Source of the DNA: Bacteroidota bacterium
GTDB lineage: Bacteria; Bacteroidota; Bacteroidia; Bacteroidales; Prolixibacteraceae
Direction of reading: 5' to 3'
Length of the DNA stretch: 39,619 bases
NCBI GenBank assembly: GCA_023251435.1
Contig: JAHEYU010000058.1
Coordinates: forward strand, 1-39,619
A program made the position numbers and the translations under genes. Positions within the stretch are counted from its first letter, which is position 1, and each line of letters opens with the position of its first letter. The notes beneath the pieces were generated by a model that saw only the letters and a program-made list of their open reading frames with translations, was not told the DNA's origin and did no database searches. This document shows, piece after piece, positions 1-9,200 of the stretch.

Positions 1-1
1 G

Positions 2-502
2 AATGGGGTGAGTGCAGGCGTGAAACAGAAAGATAAAAGCAACAAGTATTCACGTTATCGCCTGATGTGGAATGATGTCATCTATCAGCCCGGAGAGATT
101 AAAGTAGTAGCCTACGACGAAAACAACAAAGCTGTGGCAGAGCAAATTATACGAACTTCCGGAGAACCGTATTCCGTAAAGTTGACCGCCGACCGCACAA
201 CAATTAAATCCGACGGCAAAGATTTGTCGTTTGTTACCGTTGAAGTGCTGGATAAAGACGGAAATCTTTGTCCCCGGGCCGACCAGTTGCTTTTTTTTAA
301 AGTAAATGGGGCCGGAACTTTAAAGGCTGTATGTAACGGAAATCCGATCGATCAAACTTCGTTTGCATCTAATTACATGCCTGTTTTCAACGGTAAAATG
401 GTAGCCATCATCGAATCGACCGAAGAATCCGGAGAAATTAGTATGATTGTTTCCGGAGGAAAGCTGAATGGAAAAGAGCTAAAAATTATCGCAGAAAAAT
501 AA
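2..502 (+). CDS. Glycoside hydrolase family 2 (beta-galactosidase-type), C-terminal fragment
   Basis: The reading frame is open from base 2 at the window edge, so this is the 3' end of a longer gene; the GTG at base 8 is probably not its start. The visible ~166 residues resemble the C-terminal beta-sandwich domains of Bacteroidota GH2 enzymes: a DUF4982-like strand pair (WNDVIYQPGEIKVVAY), then an Ig/invasin-like module of the Glyco_hydro2_C5 type beginning near SVKLTADRTTIKSDGKD. Such enzymes are usually periplasmic exo-glycosidases (beta-galactosidase or beta-glucuronidase). The catalytic domain lies outside the window, so substrate cannot be read. It lies upstream of exported FAD oxidoreductases, suggesting a glycan-use locus. 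The GH2 call is fairly firm; the specificity is unknown. Confidence 0.75.
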   Translation, partial: NGVSAGVKQKDKSNKYSRYRLMWNDVIYQPGEIKVVAYDENNKAVAEQIIRTSGEPYSVKLTADRTTIKSDGKDLSFVTVEVLDKDGNLCPRADQLLFFKVNGAGTLKAVCNGNPIDQTSFASNYMPVFNGKMVAIIESTEESGEISMIVSGGKLNGKELKIIAEK

Positions 503-560
503 GTAATCTGAATTTTTAATTTGAAGTTAAAGTATTGATTTGCAAAAACATACAAGACTG

Positions 561-599
561 TCTATTTTGGACTATCTAAAACAGATAATCTAAAATAGA
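561..599. promoter_or_regulatory. Imperfect 17-bp inverted repeat upstream of the ATPase promoter
   Basis: Arms 561-577 and 583-599 are inverted copies with 15 of 17 positions matching, around a 5-nt loop (AAAAC). No T-run follows it on the plus strand, so a simple terminator is unlikely. It lies about 20 bp upstream of a perfect TAnnTTTG box for the next gene. It could be an operator, or the 3' end structure of the GH2 transcript. Seen directly; function inferred. Confidence 0.5.
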
Positions 600-618
600 T
601 AGTGAGTGCAGGTTTGCT

Positions 619-626
619 TATATTTG
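619..626 (+). promoter_or_regulatory. Bacteroidota -7 box (TATATTTG)
   Basis: A perfect TAnnTTTG element ends 15 bp before the ATG at 642. No clear TTTG -33 box is seen at the usual ~19-bp spacing, where the upstream inverted repeat sits instead. The predicted leader is only about 10 nt. Confidence 0.45.
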
Positions 627-641
627 CAGAAAAAGACAGAA

Positions 642-1778
642 ATGAAAACGAGAAACAATCCATTTTTACTTAAAGGTTATGTATCGAAAGAATTCTTTTG
701 TGATCGGCAAAAAGAAGTAGACCAATTGTTTGCAAATGTCAGAAATGGGATAGACACCACTTTGATCTCTCCGCGAAGAATGGGGAAAACAGGACTCATT
801 TATCGATTTTTTGATTTCCTTCGTGAAAATGGTGATATAAAGTCAATCTATGTTGACATATTTTCGTCGCGGAATTTGAGCGAATTCAATAAACTACTGG
901 CCGAGGCAATTTTGTTGGAATTTCCTGAAAAAACACCTCTTGGGAAACAGTTTTTTGAGTTTATTAAGGGGTTCAGACCTCTGATAGGTTATGATCCGTT
1001 GACAGGACAACCGCAAATACAGATCAATTATCAATCGGACCATGAAAAGGAATTTACTTTGCAAAGTTTGTTTAGCTTTTTAGAAAACAGGGGAGAACAG
1101 ATTGTTATTGCGATTGATGAATTTCAACAAATTTCAGATTATCCGGAAAAGAACATTGAAGCAATTCTGCGTACCTATACCCAAAATTTAAAAAATATCC
1201 GTTTCATTTTTTGCGGAAGTCGAAAAGCAATGATGATCAATTTGTTTTCAAATGTGAAACGTCCATTTTTTGCAAGCACACAATATTTATCACTTGACCG
1301 AATTGAGAAATACAAATATTCTTCCTTCATCCGGAATAAATTTTCAGAATCGGGTATCGGCATCACCAACGAAGCGCTGGAAATGGTGTTGACCTGGAGC
1401 CATCTGCACACTTTCTATACCCAAAGTTTATGCAACATCTTGTATTATATCGCTGATAATGAAATTACAATAGATAACGTGAAAATGGCATGTTCGGAAC
1501 TATTAAAAAGGAATGAACCTGTTTTCTATCAATACAGGCAACTATTAACCAGCGCACAGTGGAATTTCCTTATTGCAGTTGCAAAAGAAGGAGAGGTAAA
1601 ACAACTCACCGCTCAGAAATTTATTTCGAAATACGACATTGGAACGCCTGCAAATGCGCGACGAATAAGTAGGTCGCTACTTGATAAGGAATTGTTGCTG
1701 GAACTTCAAAACAAAAAAGAAACATCTTATCGGATTTACGATGTCTTTTTATCGAGGTGGCTCGAAAATGAATATTGA
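642..1778 (+). CDS. AAA-type ATPase (ATPase_2-like) with C-terminal winged-helix-like tail
   Basis: A 378-residue P-loop ATPase. The Walker A motif is SPRRMGKT (residues 43-50), the Walker B is IVIAIDEFQQI (D159/E160), and a sensor-like strand FIFCGSRK follows near residue 190. The last ~100 residues look like the winged-helix tail usual in this ATPase_2/archaeal-ATPase-like family, which is common and scattered in Bacteroidota and of unknown role. I chose the ATG at 642 because MKTRNNPFLLKGYV fits the family N-terminus and a -7 box lies just upstream; an in-frame GTG at 606 is less likely. A sampled 60-base line (1081-1140) is 32% GC, well below the flanking oxidoreductase genes, so it may be a mobile accessory gene. 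Cytosolic; no partner recognised. Confidence 0.8.
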   Translation: MKTRNNPFLLKGYVSKEFFCDRQKEVDQLFANVRNGIDTTLISPRRMGKTGLIYRFFDFLRENGDIKSIYVDIFSSRNLSEFNKLLAEAILLEFPEKTPLGKQFFEFIKGFRPLIGYDPLTGQPQIQINYQSDHEKEFTLQSLFSFLENRGEQIVIAIDEFQQISDYPEKNIEAILRTYTQNLKNIRFIFCGSRKAMMINLFSNVKRPFFASTQYLSLDRIEKYKYSSFIRNKFSESGIGITNEALEMVLTWSHLHTFYTQSLCNILYYIADNEITIDNVKMACSELLKRNEPVFYQYRQLLTSAQWNFLIAVAKEGEVKQLTAQKFISKYDIGTPANARRISRSLLDKELLLELQNKKETSYRIYDVFLSRWLENEY

Positions 1779-1809
1779 AATAGTTAAAAATAATCTAAAA
1801 CAACCAAAT

Positions 1810-3678
1810 ATGAATAAACTACTTCTTTTTTTACTGATGACCATCTTTTATCTCAGTGGTTTTGCACAGAAAAATACAGTGCTCGTCGAAGCCGAAAGTT
1901 TTGCAAAAAAAGGCGGTTGGGTAATCGATCAGCAGTTCATGGACCAGATGGGCTCGCCGTTCATGATGGCCCACGGAATGGGTATTCCGGTAAAAGATGC
2001 CAGTACAACCATTCAGTTTCCTGAAGTTGGCAATTACCGCATGTTCGTCCGCACCCGCAACTGGGCAGCTCGTTGGACCGATCAGGACGCTCCTGGCAAA
2101 TTTCAGGTTTTAATCAACGGAAAAGCTGCCGCTGCCGTTTTCGGAACGGAATCGATGGATTGGAGCTGGCAGGATGGCGGAGTGATCGACATCAGCAAAA
2201 CCAACTCCACCCTTACGCTGAAAGATTTAACCGGTTTTAATGGCCGGTGCGATGCGATTATATTTTCTTCCGACCTCAATTTTACTCCGCCTTCCGGGGT
2301 TCAGCAACTGGCCGAACTTCGCGGGAAGCTAAATCCGGCAACCGTACAGGTAAACGAAGCCGGGCAATTCGACCTAGTTGTAATTGGCGGTGGAATGGCC
2401 GGAACATGTGCCGCCATTTCGGCTGCCCGTTTAGGCATGAAAGTGGCGCTGGTACAGGATCGTCCGGTGTTGGGCGGAAACAACAGTTCCGAAGTACGCG
2501 TTCATTTGGGTGGCCGCATCAACCTCGAACCGTATCCGAATCTGGGTAATCTGGTCAATGAAATTGGCCCGTCGAAAGAAGGGAATGCCCGTCCGTACGA
2601 AAACTACGAAGACGATAAAAAGATGGAAGCCGTCCGCAAAGAAAAAAACATTTCGCTGTTCCTGAATTGCCATGCCAATAAGGTGAACATGAATGACGGA
2701 AAAATTGAAAGCGTTCAGGCTACCAATACCCAAACCGGACAGAAACTGCTCTTTACAGCGCCTCTTTTTGCTGATTGCACCGGCGATGCCACCATTGGCG
2801 TGTTGGCAGGAGCCAAATACATGACTGGTCGCGAAAATTCGAAAGAGTTTGGCGAATCAACCGCTCCGGAAGAAGCCGACAACCTGACGATGGGCTCGTC
2901 GGTTCAGTGGTTTGCCGAAGACAAATCAGCCACCGTTCCTTTTCCGGATATCAAATGGGGAATTGAATGGAATGAGGACAAAGCCGAACATTTGATTCGC
3001 GGCGACTGGAACTGGGAAACCGGCATGGGAATCGATCAGGTGAATGAGTTTGAACGTATCCGCGATTACGGTTTGCTGGTGGTTTATTCCAACTGGTCGT
3101 TCCTGAAAAATCGTTCGATCGACAAAGGCAAATTTGAAAAGCGCCAGTTAAAATGGGTGGCCTACATTGCCGGGAAACGCGAATCGAAGCGTTTGGTGGG
3201 CGATTTCATTCTTCGTGAGTCAGACCTGGTCGATCACAAAGTTTATCCCGACGGAACAGCCCCAACTTCGTGGACGATCGATTTGCATTATCCTGATCCT
3301 GAAAATAGCAAACAGTTCCCTGGCAAAGAGTTTAAATCAATTGCCGTGCACAAACCAATTCTACCGTACCCGATTCCATACCGTTGTCTGTATTCAGTGA
3401 ATGTGCCCAATCTTTTGATGGCCGGACGCAACATCAGCGTTTCGCACGTGGCGCTGGGAACCGTTCGCGTGATGCGTACCACAGGTATGATGGGCGAAGT
3501 GATTGGCATGGCCGCTTCGGTTTGCAAACAGCACAACACCGATCCGCGAGGCGTTTACACCAACCATCTGGAAGACCTGATTCAACTCATGCAAAAAGGC
3601 ACCGGCAATCCGGAATTGCCCAAAATCCAGAATTACAACATGGGCGGAACTTTACTGGGGAAACAACCGCAACATTAA
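1810..3678 (+). CDS. Secreted FAD-dependent oxidoreductase with N-terminal carbohydrate-binding-like domain
   Basis: The start at 1810 gives a clean signal peptide (MNKLLLFLLMTIFYLSGFAQ); upstream in-frame starts overlap the ATPase gene. The 622-residue product has a CBM6/35-like beta-sandwich at about residues 25-155 (EAESF opening, jelly-roll-like pattern), then a FAD_oxidored (PF12831-type) module: DLVVIGGGMAG around 188-198, and LGGNNSSEV near 221. The C-terminal part has GRNISVSHVALGTVR, typical of this family. Such proteins recur in Bacteroidota and Planctomycetes glycan-use regions; their reaction is not established, but oxidation or dehydration of a sugar or related alcohol is plausible. 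Two more proteins of this family follow. Family call is secure; substrate unknown. Confidence 0.88.
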   Translation: MNKLLLFLLMTIFYLSGFAQKNTVLVEAESFAKKGGWVIDQQFMDQMGSPFMMAHGMGIPVKDASTTIQFPEVGNYRMFVRTRNWAARWTDQDAPGKFQVLINGKAAAAVFGTESMDWSWQDGGVIDISKTNSTLTLKDLTGFNGRCDAIIFSSDLNFTPPSGVQQLAELRGKLNPATVQVNEAGQFDLVVIGGGMAGTCAAISAARLGMKVALVQDRPVLGGNNSSEVRVHLGGRINLEPYPNLGNLVNEIGPSKEGNARPYENYEDDKKMEAVRKEKNISLFLNCHANKVNMNDGKIESVQATNTQTGQKLLFTAPLFADCTGDATIGVLAGAKYMTGRENSKEFGESTAPEEADNLTMGSSVQWFAEDKSATVPFPDIKWGIEWNEDKAEHLIRGDWNWETGMGIDQVNEFERIRDYGLLVVYSNWSFLKNRSIDKGKFEKRQLKWVAYIAGKRESKRLVGDFILRESDLVDHKVYPDGTAPTSWTIDLHYPDPENSKQFPGKEFKSIAVHKPILPYPIPYRCLYSVNVPNLLMAGRNISVSHVALGTVRVMRTTGMMGEVIGMAASVCKQHNTDPRGVYTNHLEDLIQLMQKGTGNPELPKIQNYNMGGTLLGKQPQH

Positions 3679-3700
3679 AATTTTTCAAAATAGAATAATC

Positions 3701-3730
3701 AAAGGGCAGCTGAGAAATCGGCTGCCCTTT
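3701..3730 (+). terminator. Hairpin terminator after the first FAD oxidoreductase
   Basis: Perfect 10-bp arms AAAGGGCAGC (3701-3710) and GCTGCCCTTT (3721-3730) flank a 10-nt loop, 23 bp after the stop codon. The T-tract is short and partly inside the stem, so its efficiency is uncertain. Confidence 0.65.
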
Positions 3731-3742
3731 CTCGGTAAAATA

Positions 3743-3774
3743 TTGAATTTTGGTTGCGAGAAATCTTATATTTC
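3743..3774 (+). promoter_or_regulatory. Candidate Bacteroidota promoter for the FAD lipoprotein gene
   Basis: TTG at 3743-3745 and TATATTTC at 3767-3774 (7 of 8 to TAnnTTTG) are 21 bp apart, downstream of the hairpin and about 48 bp before the ATG at 3822. This suggests separate transcription from the preceding gene. Confidence 0.4.
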
Positions 3775-3821
3775 GATTTTATTCAATAATAAATTTCGAA
3801 ACAAACTAAACTTAAAATACA

Positions 3822-5504
3822 ATGAAGAATAGATCTTTTTTATCGATCCGCTTTTTCAATGCAATTGTCAGCATGACATTGTTCCTGTTAATCTTCGGTT
3901 GCGACAGTAAAAAGAGTAATCCCAACGAGTATTCAGCCGATCTGATTATTTATGGCGGAACTTCGGCTGCTGTAACTGCTGCTGTGGAGGCCGTTCAATC
4001 GGGCAAAACGGTGCTGGTGGTTTCTCCCGACACCCATTTAGGCGGACTTTCTTCCGGCGGATTGGGTTTTACCGATACCGGTGATAAATCGACTATCGGC
4101 GGGCTGTCGCGCGAGTTTTACCACCGTGTTTGGCAGCATTACAACGATTCGGCTGCATGGAAATGGCAAAAACATTCGGAATATGGCAATAAAGGTCAGG
4201 GAACTGTGGCCATGGACGGAGAAAACCGAACCATGTGGATTTTTGAACCGCATGTGGCCGAACAGGTTTTCGAAGACTTTATTGCCGAAAATAAAATCAC
4301 CGTTCTACGCGACGAATGGCTCGACCGGACTTCAGCCGGAGTAACGAAAGAAGACTCAAAAATCATTTCTTTTAAAACGCTTTCAGGAAAAGTATTCGCA
4401 GGAAAAATGTTTATCGACGCCACTTACGAAGGCGACCTTATGGCTGCTGCCGGTATTTCGTACAATGTGGGGCGCGAAGCTTGCTCGGTTTATGTCGAAA
4501 CCTGGAACGGCGTTCAAGCCGGCGCCAAACATCATGGCCATTATTTCAAATATCCGATTGACCCGTATAAAACACCTGGGAAGCCTGAAAGTGGCTTGCT
4601 TTATGGTATTTCGCCTGAACCCATTGCACCCAACTGCACTGGCGATAATAAAATTCAGGCATACTGCTTCCGGCTTTGCATGAGCAATCATCCGGACAAT
4701 CGTGTGCCTTTCGCTAAACCAGAAAACTACAATCCGACGAATTATGAATTGCTTGTCCGTGTTTTTGATGCCGGTTGGCGCGAATGGTTTGGCAAGTTTG
4801 ATATGATCCCGAACCGGAAAACCGATACCAATAACCACGGCCCATTCAGCAGCGATTTTATTGGCATGAACTACGACTACCCCGAAGCAACCTACGAACG
4901 CCGCAAAGAAATCATCAAAGCGCACGAAGATTACCAGAAAGGCTTGCTGTATTTTGTGGCGAACGATCCGCGTGTGCCGAAGGAAATTCAGGAAGAAATG
5001 CAGGCATGGGGATTGGCCAAGGACGAATTTCCGGATAACGGGAACTGGTCGCGCCAGTTGTATATTCGCGAAGCACGACGTTTGCTGGGTGTGTATGTAA
5101 CTACCGAAAATGATGTGCTGGCCAAGAGCGAGGTGCCCAGTTCGGTTGGAATGGGATCTTATGCCATGGATTCGCACAATATTCAACGCTATGTAACTGC
5201 TGAAGGTTTTGTACAAAACGAAGGTGATGTGGGTGTTCATCCGCATTCGCCCTATTCCATTTCTTATGGCTCAATCATACCGAAGCGTGAAGAATGCCAA
5301 AACCTGCTGGTGCCGGTTTGTGTATCGTCGAGCCACATTGCTTATGGTTCTATCCGCATGGAGCCAGTGTTTATGATTCTGGGACAGTCGGCCGCTATTG
5401 CTGCCTGCAAAGCCATCGACACTAATCATGCCGTGCAGGATATTCCGTACGAAGCTCTAAAAGAAAAACTGCTGGAACGAAATCAGATACTTAAACTGCA
5501 CTAA
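3822..5504 (+). CDS. FAD-dependent oxidoreductase, lipoprotein
   Basis: A 560-residue protein with a lipoprotein signal: hydrophobic segment to residue 26, then C27 in LIFGCDSKK. A FAD_oxidored-type Rossmann start follows at 39-57 (ADLIIYGGTSAAVTAAVEA), then HLGGLSSGGLGFTDTGD, a strong marker of PF12831 proteins. The last Gly of the usual GxGxxG-like motif is Ala here (GGTSAA), a mild deviation. The C-terminus keeps the SSSHIAYGSIRMEPVFM segment typical of the family, followed by GQSAAIAA. Anchored in the inner or outer membrane facing the periplasm or surface. It lacks the CBM-like domain of its upstream paralogue. The family call is confident; substrate and electron acceptor are unknown. 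Confidence 0.87.
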   Translation: MKNRSFLSIRFFNAIVSMTLFLLIFGCDSKKSNPNEYSADLIIYGGTSAAVTAAVEAVQSGKTVLVVSPDTHLGGLSSGGLGFTDTGDKSTIGGLSREFYHRVWQHYNDSAAWKWQKHSEYGNKGQGTVAMDGENRTMWIFEPHVAEQVFEDFIAENKITVLRDEWLDRTSAGVTKEDSKIISFKTLSGKVFAGKMFIDATYEGDLMAAAGISYNVGREACSVYVETWNGVQAGAKHHGHYFKYPIDPYKTPGKPESGLLYGISPEPIAPNCTGDNKIQAYCFRLCMSNHPDNRVPFAKPENYNPTNYELLVRVFDAGWREWFGKFDMIPNRKTDTNNHGPFSSDFIGMNYDYPEATYERRKEIIKAHEDYQKGLLYFVANDPRVPKEIQEEMQAWGLAKDEFPDNGNWSRQLYIREARRLLGVYVTTENDVLAKSEVPSSVGMGSYAMDSHNIQRYVTAEGFVQNEGDVGVHPHSPYSISYGSIIPKREECQNLLVPVCVSSSHIAYGSIRMEPVFMILGQSAAIAACKAIDTNHAVQDIPYEALKEKLLERNQILKLH

Positions 5505-5532
5505 AAACCGGCATATTATTTCCTGATTTTTC

Positions 5533-5540
5533 TAACTTTG
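5533..5540 (+). promoter_or_regulatory. Bacteroidota -7 box (TAACTTTG) close to a start codon
   Basis: A perfect TAnnTTTG box ends 4 nt before the ATG at 5545. If used, transcription would begin at or very near the start codon, giving a leaderless mRNA. No good -33 box is visible. Confidence 0.4.
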
Positions 5541-5544
5541 AAGT

Positions 5545-6069
5545 ATGGGATCATTAAAAGATACAACTCTTGATTTCGTTATTGACAAACTTACGAATTC
5601 AATTGAAAACACTTCTACGGGAGAAGTTTTTGATACTTCAGTTGTGTTATTGACCGTCAAAGATTTGCGACTAATTTTTAAATCAGACTGGCTTTTCGAT
5701 TGGCATAAAGAGTTAAGAGACGAAACCAAAATGGTGTATAAACTCACAACTGTAAATAATCCTAAGATTATTCAGGGACTTTTGAGTATTGAAGACAAAC
5801 AGGATCACATTTTTATGCACCTTCTTGAAAGTTCTAAATTCAATAAGGGAAAGAATAAAGTTTATCTCGGAGTTCCGGGAAACCTGGTTGCTTTTGCCTG
5901 TAAAGTTTCTGTAGAAAAAGGTTATCAAGGATTCCTTGCCTTTGATGCAAAAACCAGTTTAATCAAACATTATCAGGAAACACTTCAGGCCACTCATTTC
6001 AGGGGACTTCGGATGTTTATTGAAACCAACGCAGCGTTGGTACTCATAAGAAAATATTTTAAATCATAA
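5545..6069 (+). CDS. GNAT-like small protein, possible toxin of a toxin-antitoxin-like pair
   Basis: A 174-residue cytosolic protein with no signal peptide. The central and C-terminal part (VYLGVPGNLVAFACKVS, then GFLAFDAKTSLIKHYQETL, then MFIETNAALVLIRKYF) has the alternating strand-helix pattern of GNAT-fold acetyltransferase-like proteins; the GFLAFDAKT..HY core resembles small GNAT-like proteins in accessory gene pairs. A second small gene starts 4 nt after its stop, consistent with a two-gene operon. The sampled line 5641-5700 is 35% GC against 48% in the gene before it (4981-5040), suggesting a separate origin. The toxin idea rests on size, pairing and context only; it could be an ordinary acetyltransferase-like protein. 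Confidence 0.6.
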   Translation: MGSLKDTTLDFVIDKLTNSIENTSTGEVFDTSVVLLTVKDLRLIFKSDWLFDWHKELRDETKMVYKLTTVNNPKIIQGLLSIEDKQDHIFMHLLESSKFNKGKNKVYLGVPGNLVAFACKVSVEKGYQGFLAFDAKTSLIKHYQETLQATHFRGLRMFIETNAALVLIRKYFKS

Positions 6070-6073
6070 CATC

Positions 6074-6238
6074 ATGGGACTCATTAAAGAACCGAAAAAT
6101 GTTGACTTTACTGTCAAATCTGAACCTTGGACTGAAGAAGAACTGAAGGATTTCAGAAAGTTGATGAGCGAACTAAAAGCAAAGAAAACGAAGATAAAAG
6201 TACGCTCATCATCTGTAAAAAAAAGAATTGATGCCTAG
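6074..6238 (+). CDS. 54-residue small protein partnered with the GNAT-like gene
   Basis: A short ORF (MGLIKEPKNVDFTVKSEPW...) begins 4 nt after the preceding stop and ends TAG at 6238. It is highly charged: an N-terminal VDF strand-like segment, an acidic/basic helix (WTEEELKDFRKLMSELKAKK) and a Lys/Arg-rich tail (KVRSSSVKKRIDA). From memory, similar 'MGLIKEP..VDF' mini-proteins occur in Bacteroidota next to small toxin-like genes; this needs a search. Its length, basic tail and tight coupling fit an antitoxin-like or adaptor role, but no DNA-binding fold can be assigned by eye. Confidence 0.6.
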   Translation: MGLIKEPKNVDFTVKSEPWTEEELKDFRKLMSELKAKKTKIKVRSSSVKKRIDA

Positions 6239-6252
6239 CATAATACTTTAAT

Positions 6253-6260
6253 TAGCTTTA
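6253..6260 (+). promoter_or_regulatory. Weak candidate -7 box (TAGCTTTA)
   Basis: Matches TAnnTTTG at 7 of 8 positions, with TTG at 6228-6230 about 22 bp upstream and 31 bp before the ATG at 6292. It could separate the large oxidoreductase from the small gene pair. Low certainty. Confidence 0.25.
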
Positions 6261-6291
6261 CTTCCTAAACCTGAAAACCAAACTAAACTGA

Positions 6292-9200
6292 ATGAAACGT
6301 CGTGATTTTCTCCGGACAACTGCTGCCGGAACTGCATTTGTGGCTACCTCCGGATGGTGGGCTGTCAACAAAGCCAATGCTGCCAGTCATCAACACATCA
6401 AATACTGTTTTCAATCGGAACGTGAGATTCCGGTGGCCTACAAAGTCGATGTGGTGGTAATTGGCGGTTCGACTGCCGGAGTTGCTGCCGCTGTAACTGC
6501 TTCTAAAAAAGGGGCATCCGTTTTTCTGGCAGCGCAGGAACCTTATCTGGGCGAGGACCTTTGCGGAACTTACCGTTTTTTCAATGGTCCGACCATTTCG
6601 GAGCTGGGGCAAAAACTGTTCGGAAATGGTCAGCCAACACCCATGCTCATCAAACGCACGCTCGATCAGGAATTAATCAGTAACAAAATAGGCTTTCTGT
6701 ATTCGACTTATGTGACCGATTTGGTTTACGACGAGAATAAAAAGATTGCCGGGGTCGTGATTTCCAACCGATCTGGTCGTCAGGTGGTATTGGCTAAAAC
6801 CGTGATTGATGCTACGCCTCGCGCAATGAGTGCCCGAATGTCAGCAGCTAAATTCGCCGACTATCCTTCAGGAAAACATGAATTTGGTTACGTAGTGGTA
6901 GGCAACGATTCCAAAACGGCTTCCGGATTAAGACTGGTTGACGATACGCAGAAAATTCAGATTAAAGATAAAACCTACCCCGTTTACGAATACCGCGTGG
7001 CGGTTGACATGCCCGATGCTTCTATGGCTTCGTTTGCCCGTGCCGAGCAGATTGCCCGCGACCTGACCTGGGATCCCAACCAGGTGGAATGTTCCGATTT
7101 GCTGTTCCAAGTTCCGCCTGATTCGCTGGTGGGGCAAAAAAGTGTTGCCGACGAATCGGTGGATGTGGAGCTGATTAGTCTAAAAGCTTTTCAGCCTAAG
7201 AAGGTGGAACGCTTGTTTGTATTGAGCGGATGTGCTGATATTTCGCGCAAAGCGGCAGAGCAACTGTTGCAGCCGGGCGCGATGATTCGCATTGGTGAAC
7301 GCATTGGCGAGGAAGCCGCGATGCAAATGGTGGGTATTCGCGATGCCGCCAAACTGACGGTTCAGGGGAAATTGCTTCAGGAATCTAAAGTGGGAGATGT
7401 GGGCGAATTGCTTGCAGGTTTACGCCCTACACTAAACATTGGCGTGGTAAAAGCTGAATCGACACACTTGCCGGTGCTCGGAACCTGGGATGTAGTGGTG
7501 ATGGGCGGCGGAACTGCCGGTGCTCCGGCCGGATTGGGAGCTGCACGCAATGGCGCCAAAACACTGGTGATTGAGTACCTGCACGGCATGGGCGGTATTG
7601 GAACATTGGGGATGATCGGGCGCTATTATCATGGTTACCGGCATGGCTTCACCAACGAAGTGGATGCAGGCGTAAAAGCATTGGGTGGGGAAAACCCACG
7701 CCAGAAAAAGCGTCTGGATGAATGGGTGTTCGACTGGAAAACCGAATGGTTTCGCTCCGAAATACGTAAAGCAGGTGGCGAAATCTGGTTTGGCGTAATT
7801 GGAATTGGTGCCTACGTGGAAAATAAACAAGTGAAAGGAGTGGTCATTTCAACGCCATACGGACGTGGTGTGGTGCTGGCGAATACAATCATCGATTCCA
7901 CCGGAAGCGCCGACATTGCCATTGCTGCCGGAGCCGGATATTCCTATACCGACGGCACTAATGTGGCTGTTCAGGGAGCAGGAATGCCACCGAAAAATCC
8001 AAATGATTTTTACAACAATACCGACTGGACGTTTACCGACGACTCGGATATGATCGACGTTTGGGCTACGTTTATTGTAGGGAAAGAAAAATTTAAAGAT
8101 CAGTTTGATCTGGGAAAATTACCTCAAACGCGCGAACGCCGCCGTATGAATGGCGATTTTACGGTTTCGGTGCTCGATGTGTATAACGGACGAACGTACC
8201 CCGATACCATCTCCATTCACGAGAGTTCGTTCGATACGCACGGGTTTACAGTCGATCCGTTTTTTGCGCTGAAACCTCCGGCGCACAGCGGGGTGGATGT
8301 GGTTGCCAATGTGCCTTTCCGCGCTTTGCTGCCTAAGGGATTGGAAGGAATTGTAGTGACCGGATTGGGCGCTTCGGCGCACCGCGATGCGATGCCAGTA
8401 ATCCGTATGCAGCCTTGCTTACAAAATCAGGGCTATGCCGTTGGAATCGGCGCCGCTATGGCTGCGGCCAACAATCAACGCATCCGCTACATCGATATTA
8501 AAAAGCTTCAGAAGAAACTGATACAAATCCAAAGTCTTGAACCACGGGTTTTGACTGATCAGGATAATTATCCGCCGAAATTTGAGGATGTGCAGAAAGC
8601 TGCCAAAACGCTGACACACGAACTGGATGGACTGGAAATCGTGATGTGGGACACTGAAAAAGGCATTCCGGTATTAACAGATCAGCTCCATCTGGCAGGA
8701 AATCAGGAGGAAAAACTGGTGTACGCCCGAATTCTCGGAATGCTCGATAACAATTCCGGATGGGAAGTTCTGCAAAAAGCTGTTGATGGATTTGAGCGTT
8801 GGGACAAAGGCTGGAACTACACCGGAATGGGTCAGTTTGGCATGAGCATGAGCTATCTGGATAGTCTGGTAATCGCTTTGGGCAAATCGCGCAAACCAGA
8901 AGTGTTGCCTTCAATCATTCGTCTGGCAAAATTACTCACTCCGGAAAGCGAATTCTCGCATTTCCGCTCTATTGCTGTGGCTTTCGAAACCTTGGCCAAT
9001 GAACTTCCGGCCAAAGTGTTGTTCGAATTGCTGCAAATGAAAGGTGTAACCGGTCATGCTATGACGAACATTCAGAAAGCCATTCAGGATACACCGGCCA
9101 GTGGAACGGATACCAGTACCCGAAACAATGCGTTACGCGAAATTATTTTAGGTCGGGCACTCTTCCGCTGTGGCGATTACAACGGATTGGGTAACCAGAT

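Noticed and set aside
567-575. TTGGACTAT match to the inner block of the GH42-flanking repeat
   Set aside because: Only nine bases match and no other block of the repeat is present nearby; it is part of a different palindrome.
1681-1809. Upstream start for the first FAD oxidoreductase
   Set aside because: It would overlap the ATPase gene by ~100 bp and place residues before a clean signal peptide; the ATG at 1810 is better.
4383-5246. 287-codon minus-strand ORF
   Set aside because: It lies wholly inside the FAD lipoprotein gene, which has clear family motifs; it is a shadow frame in moderately GC-rich coding sequence.
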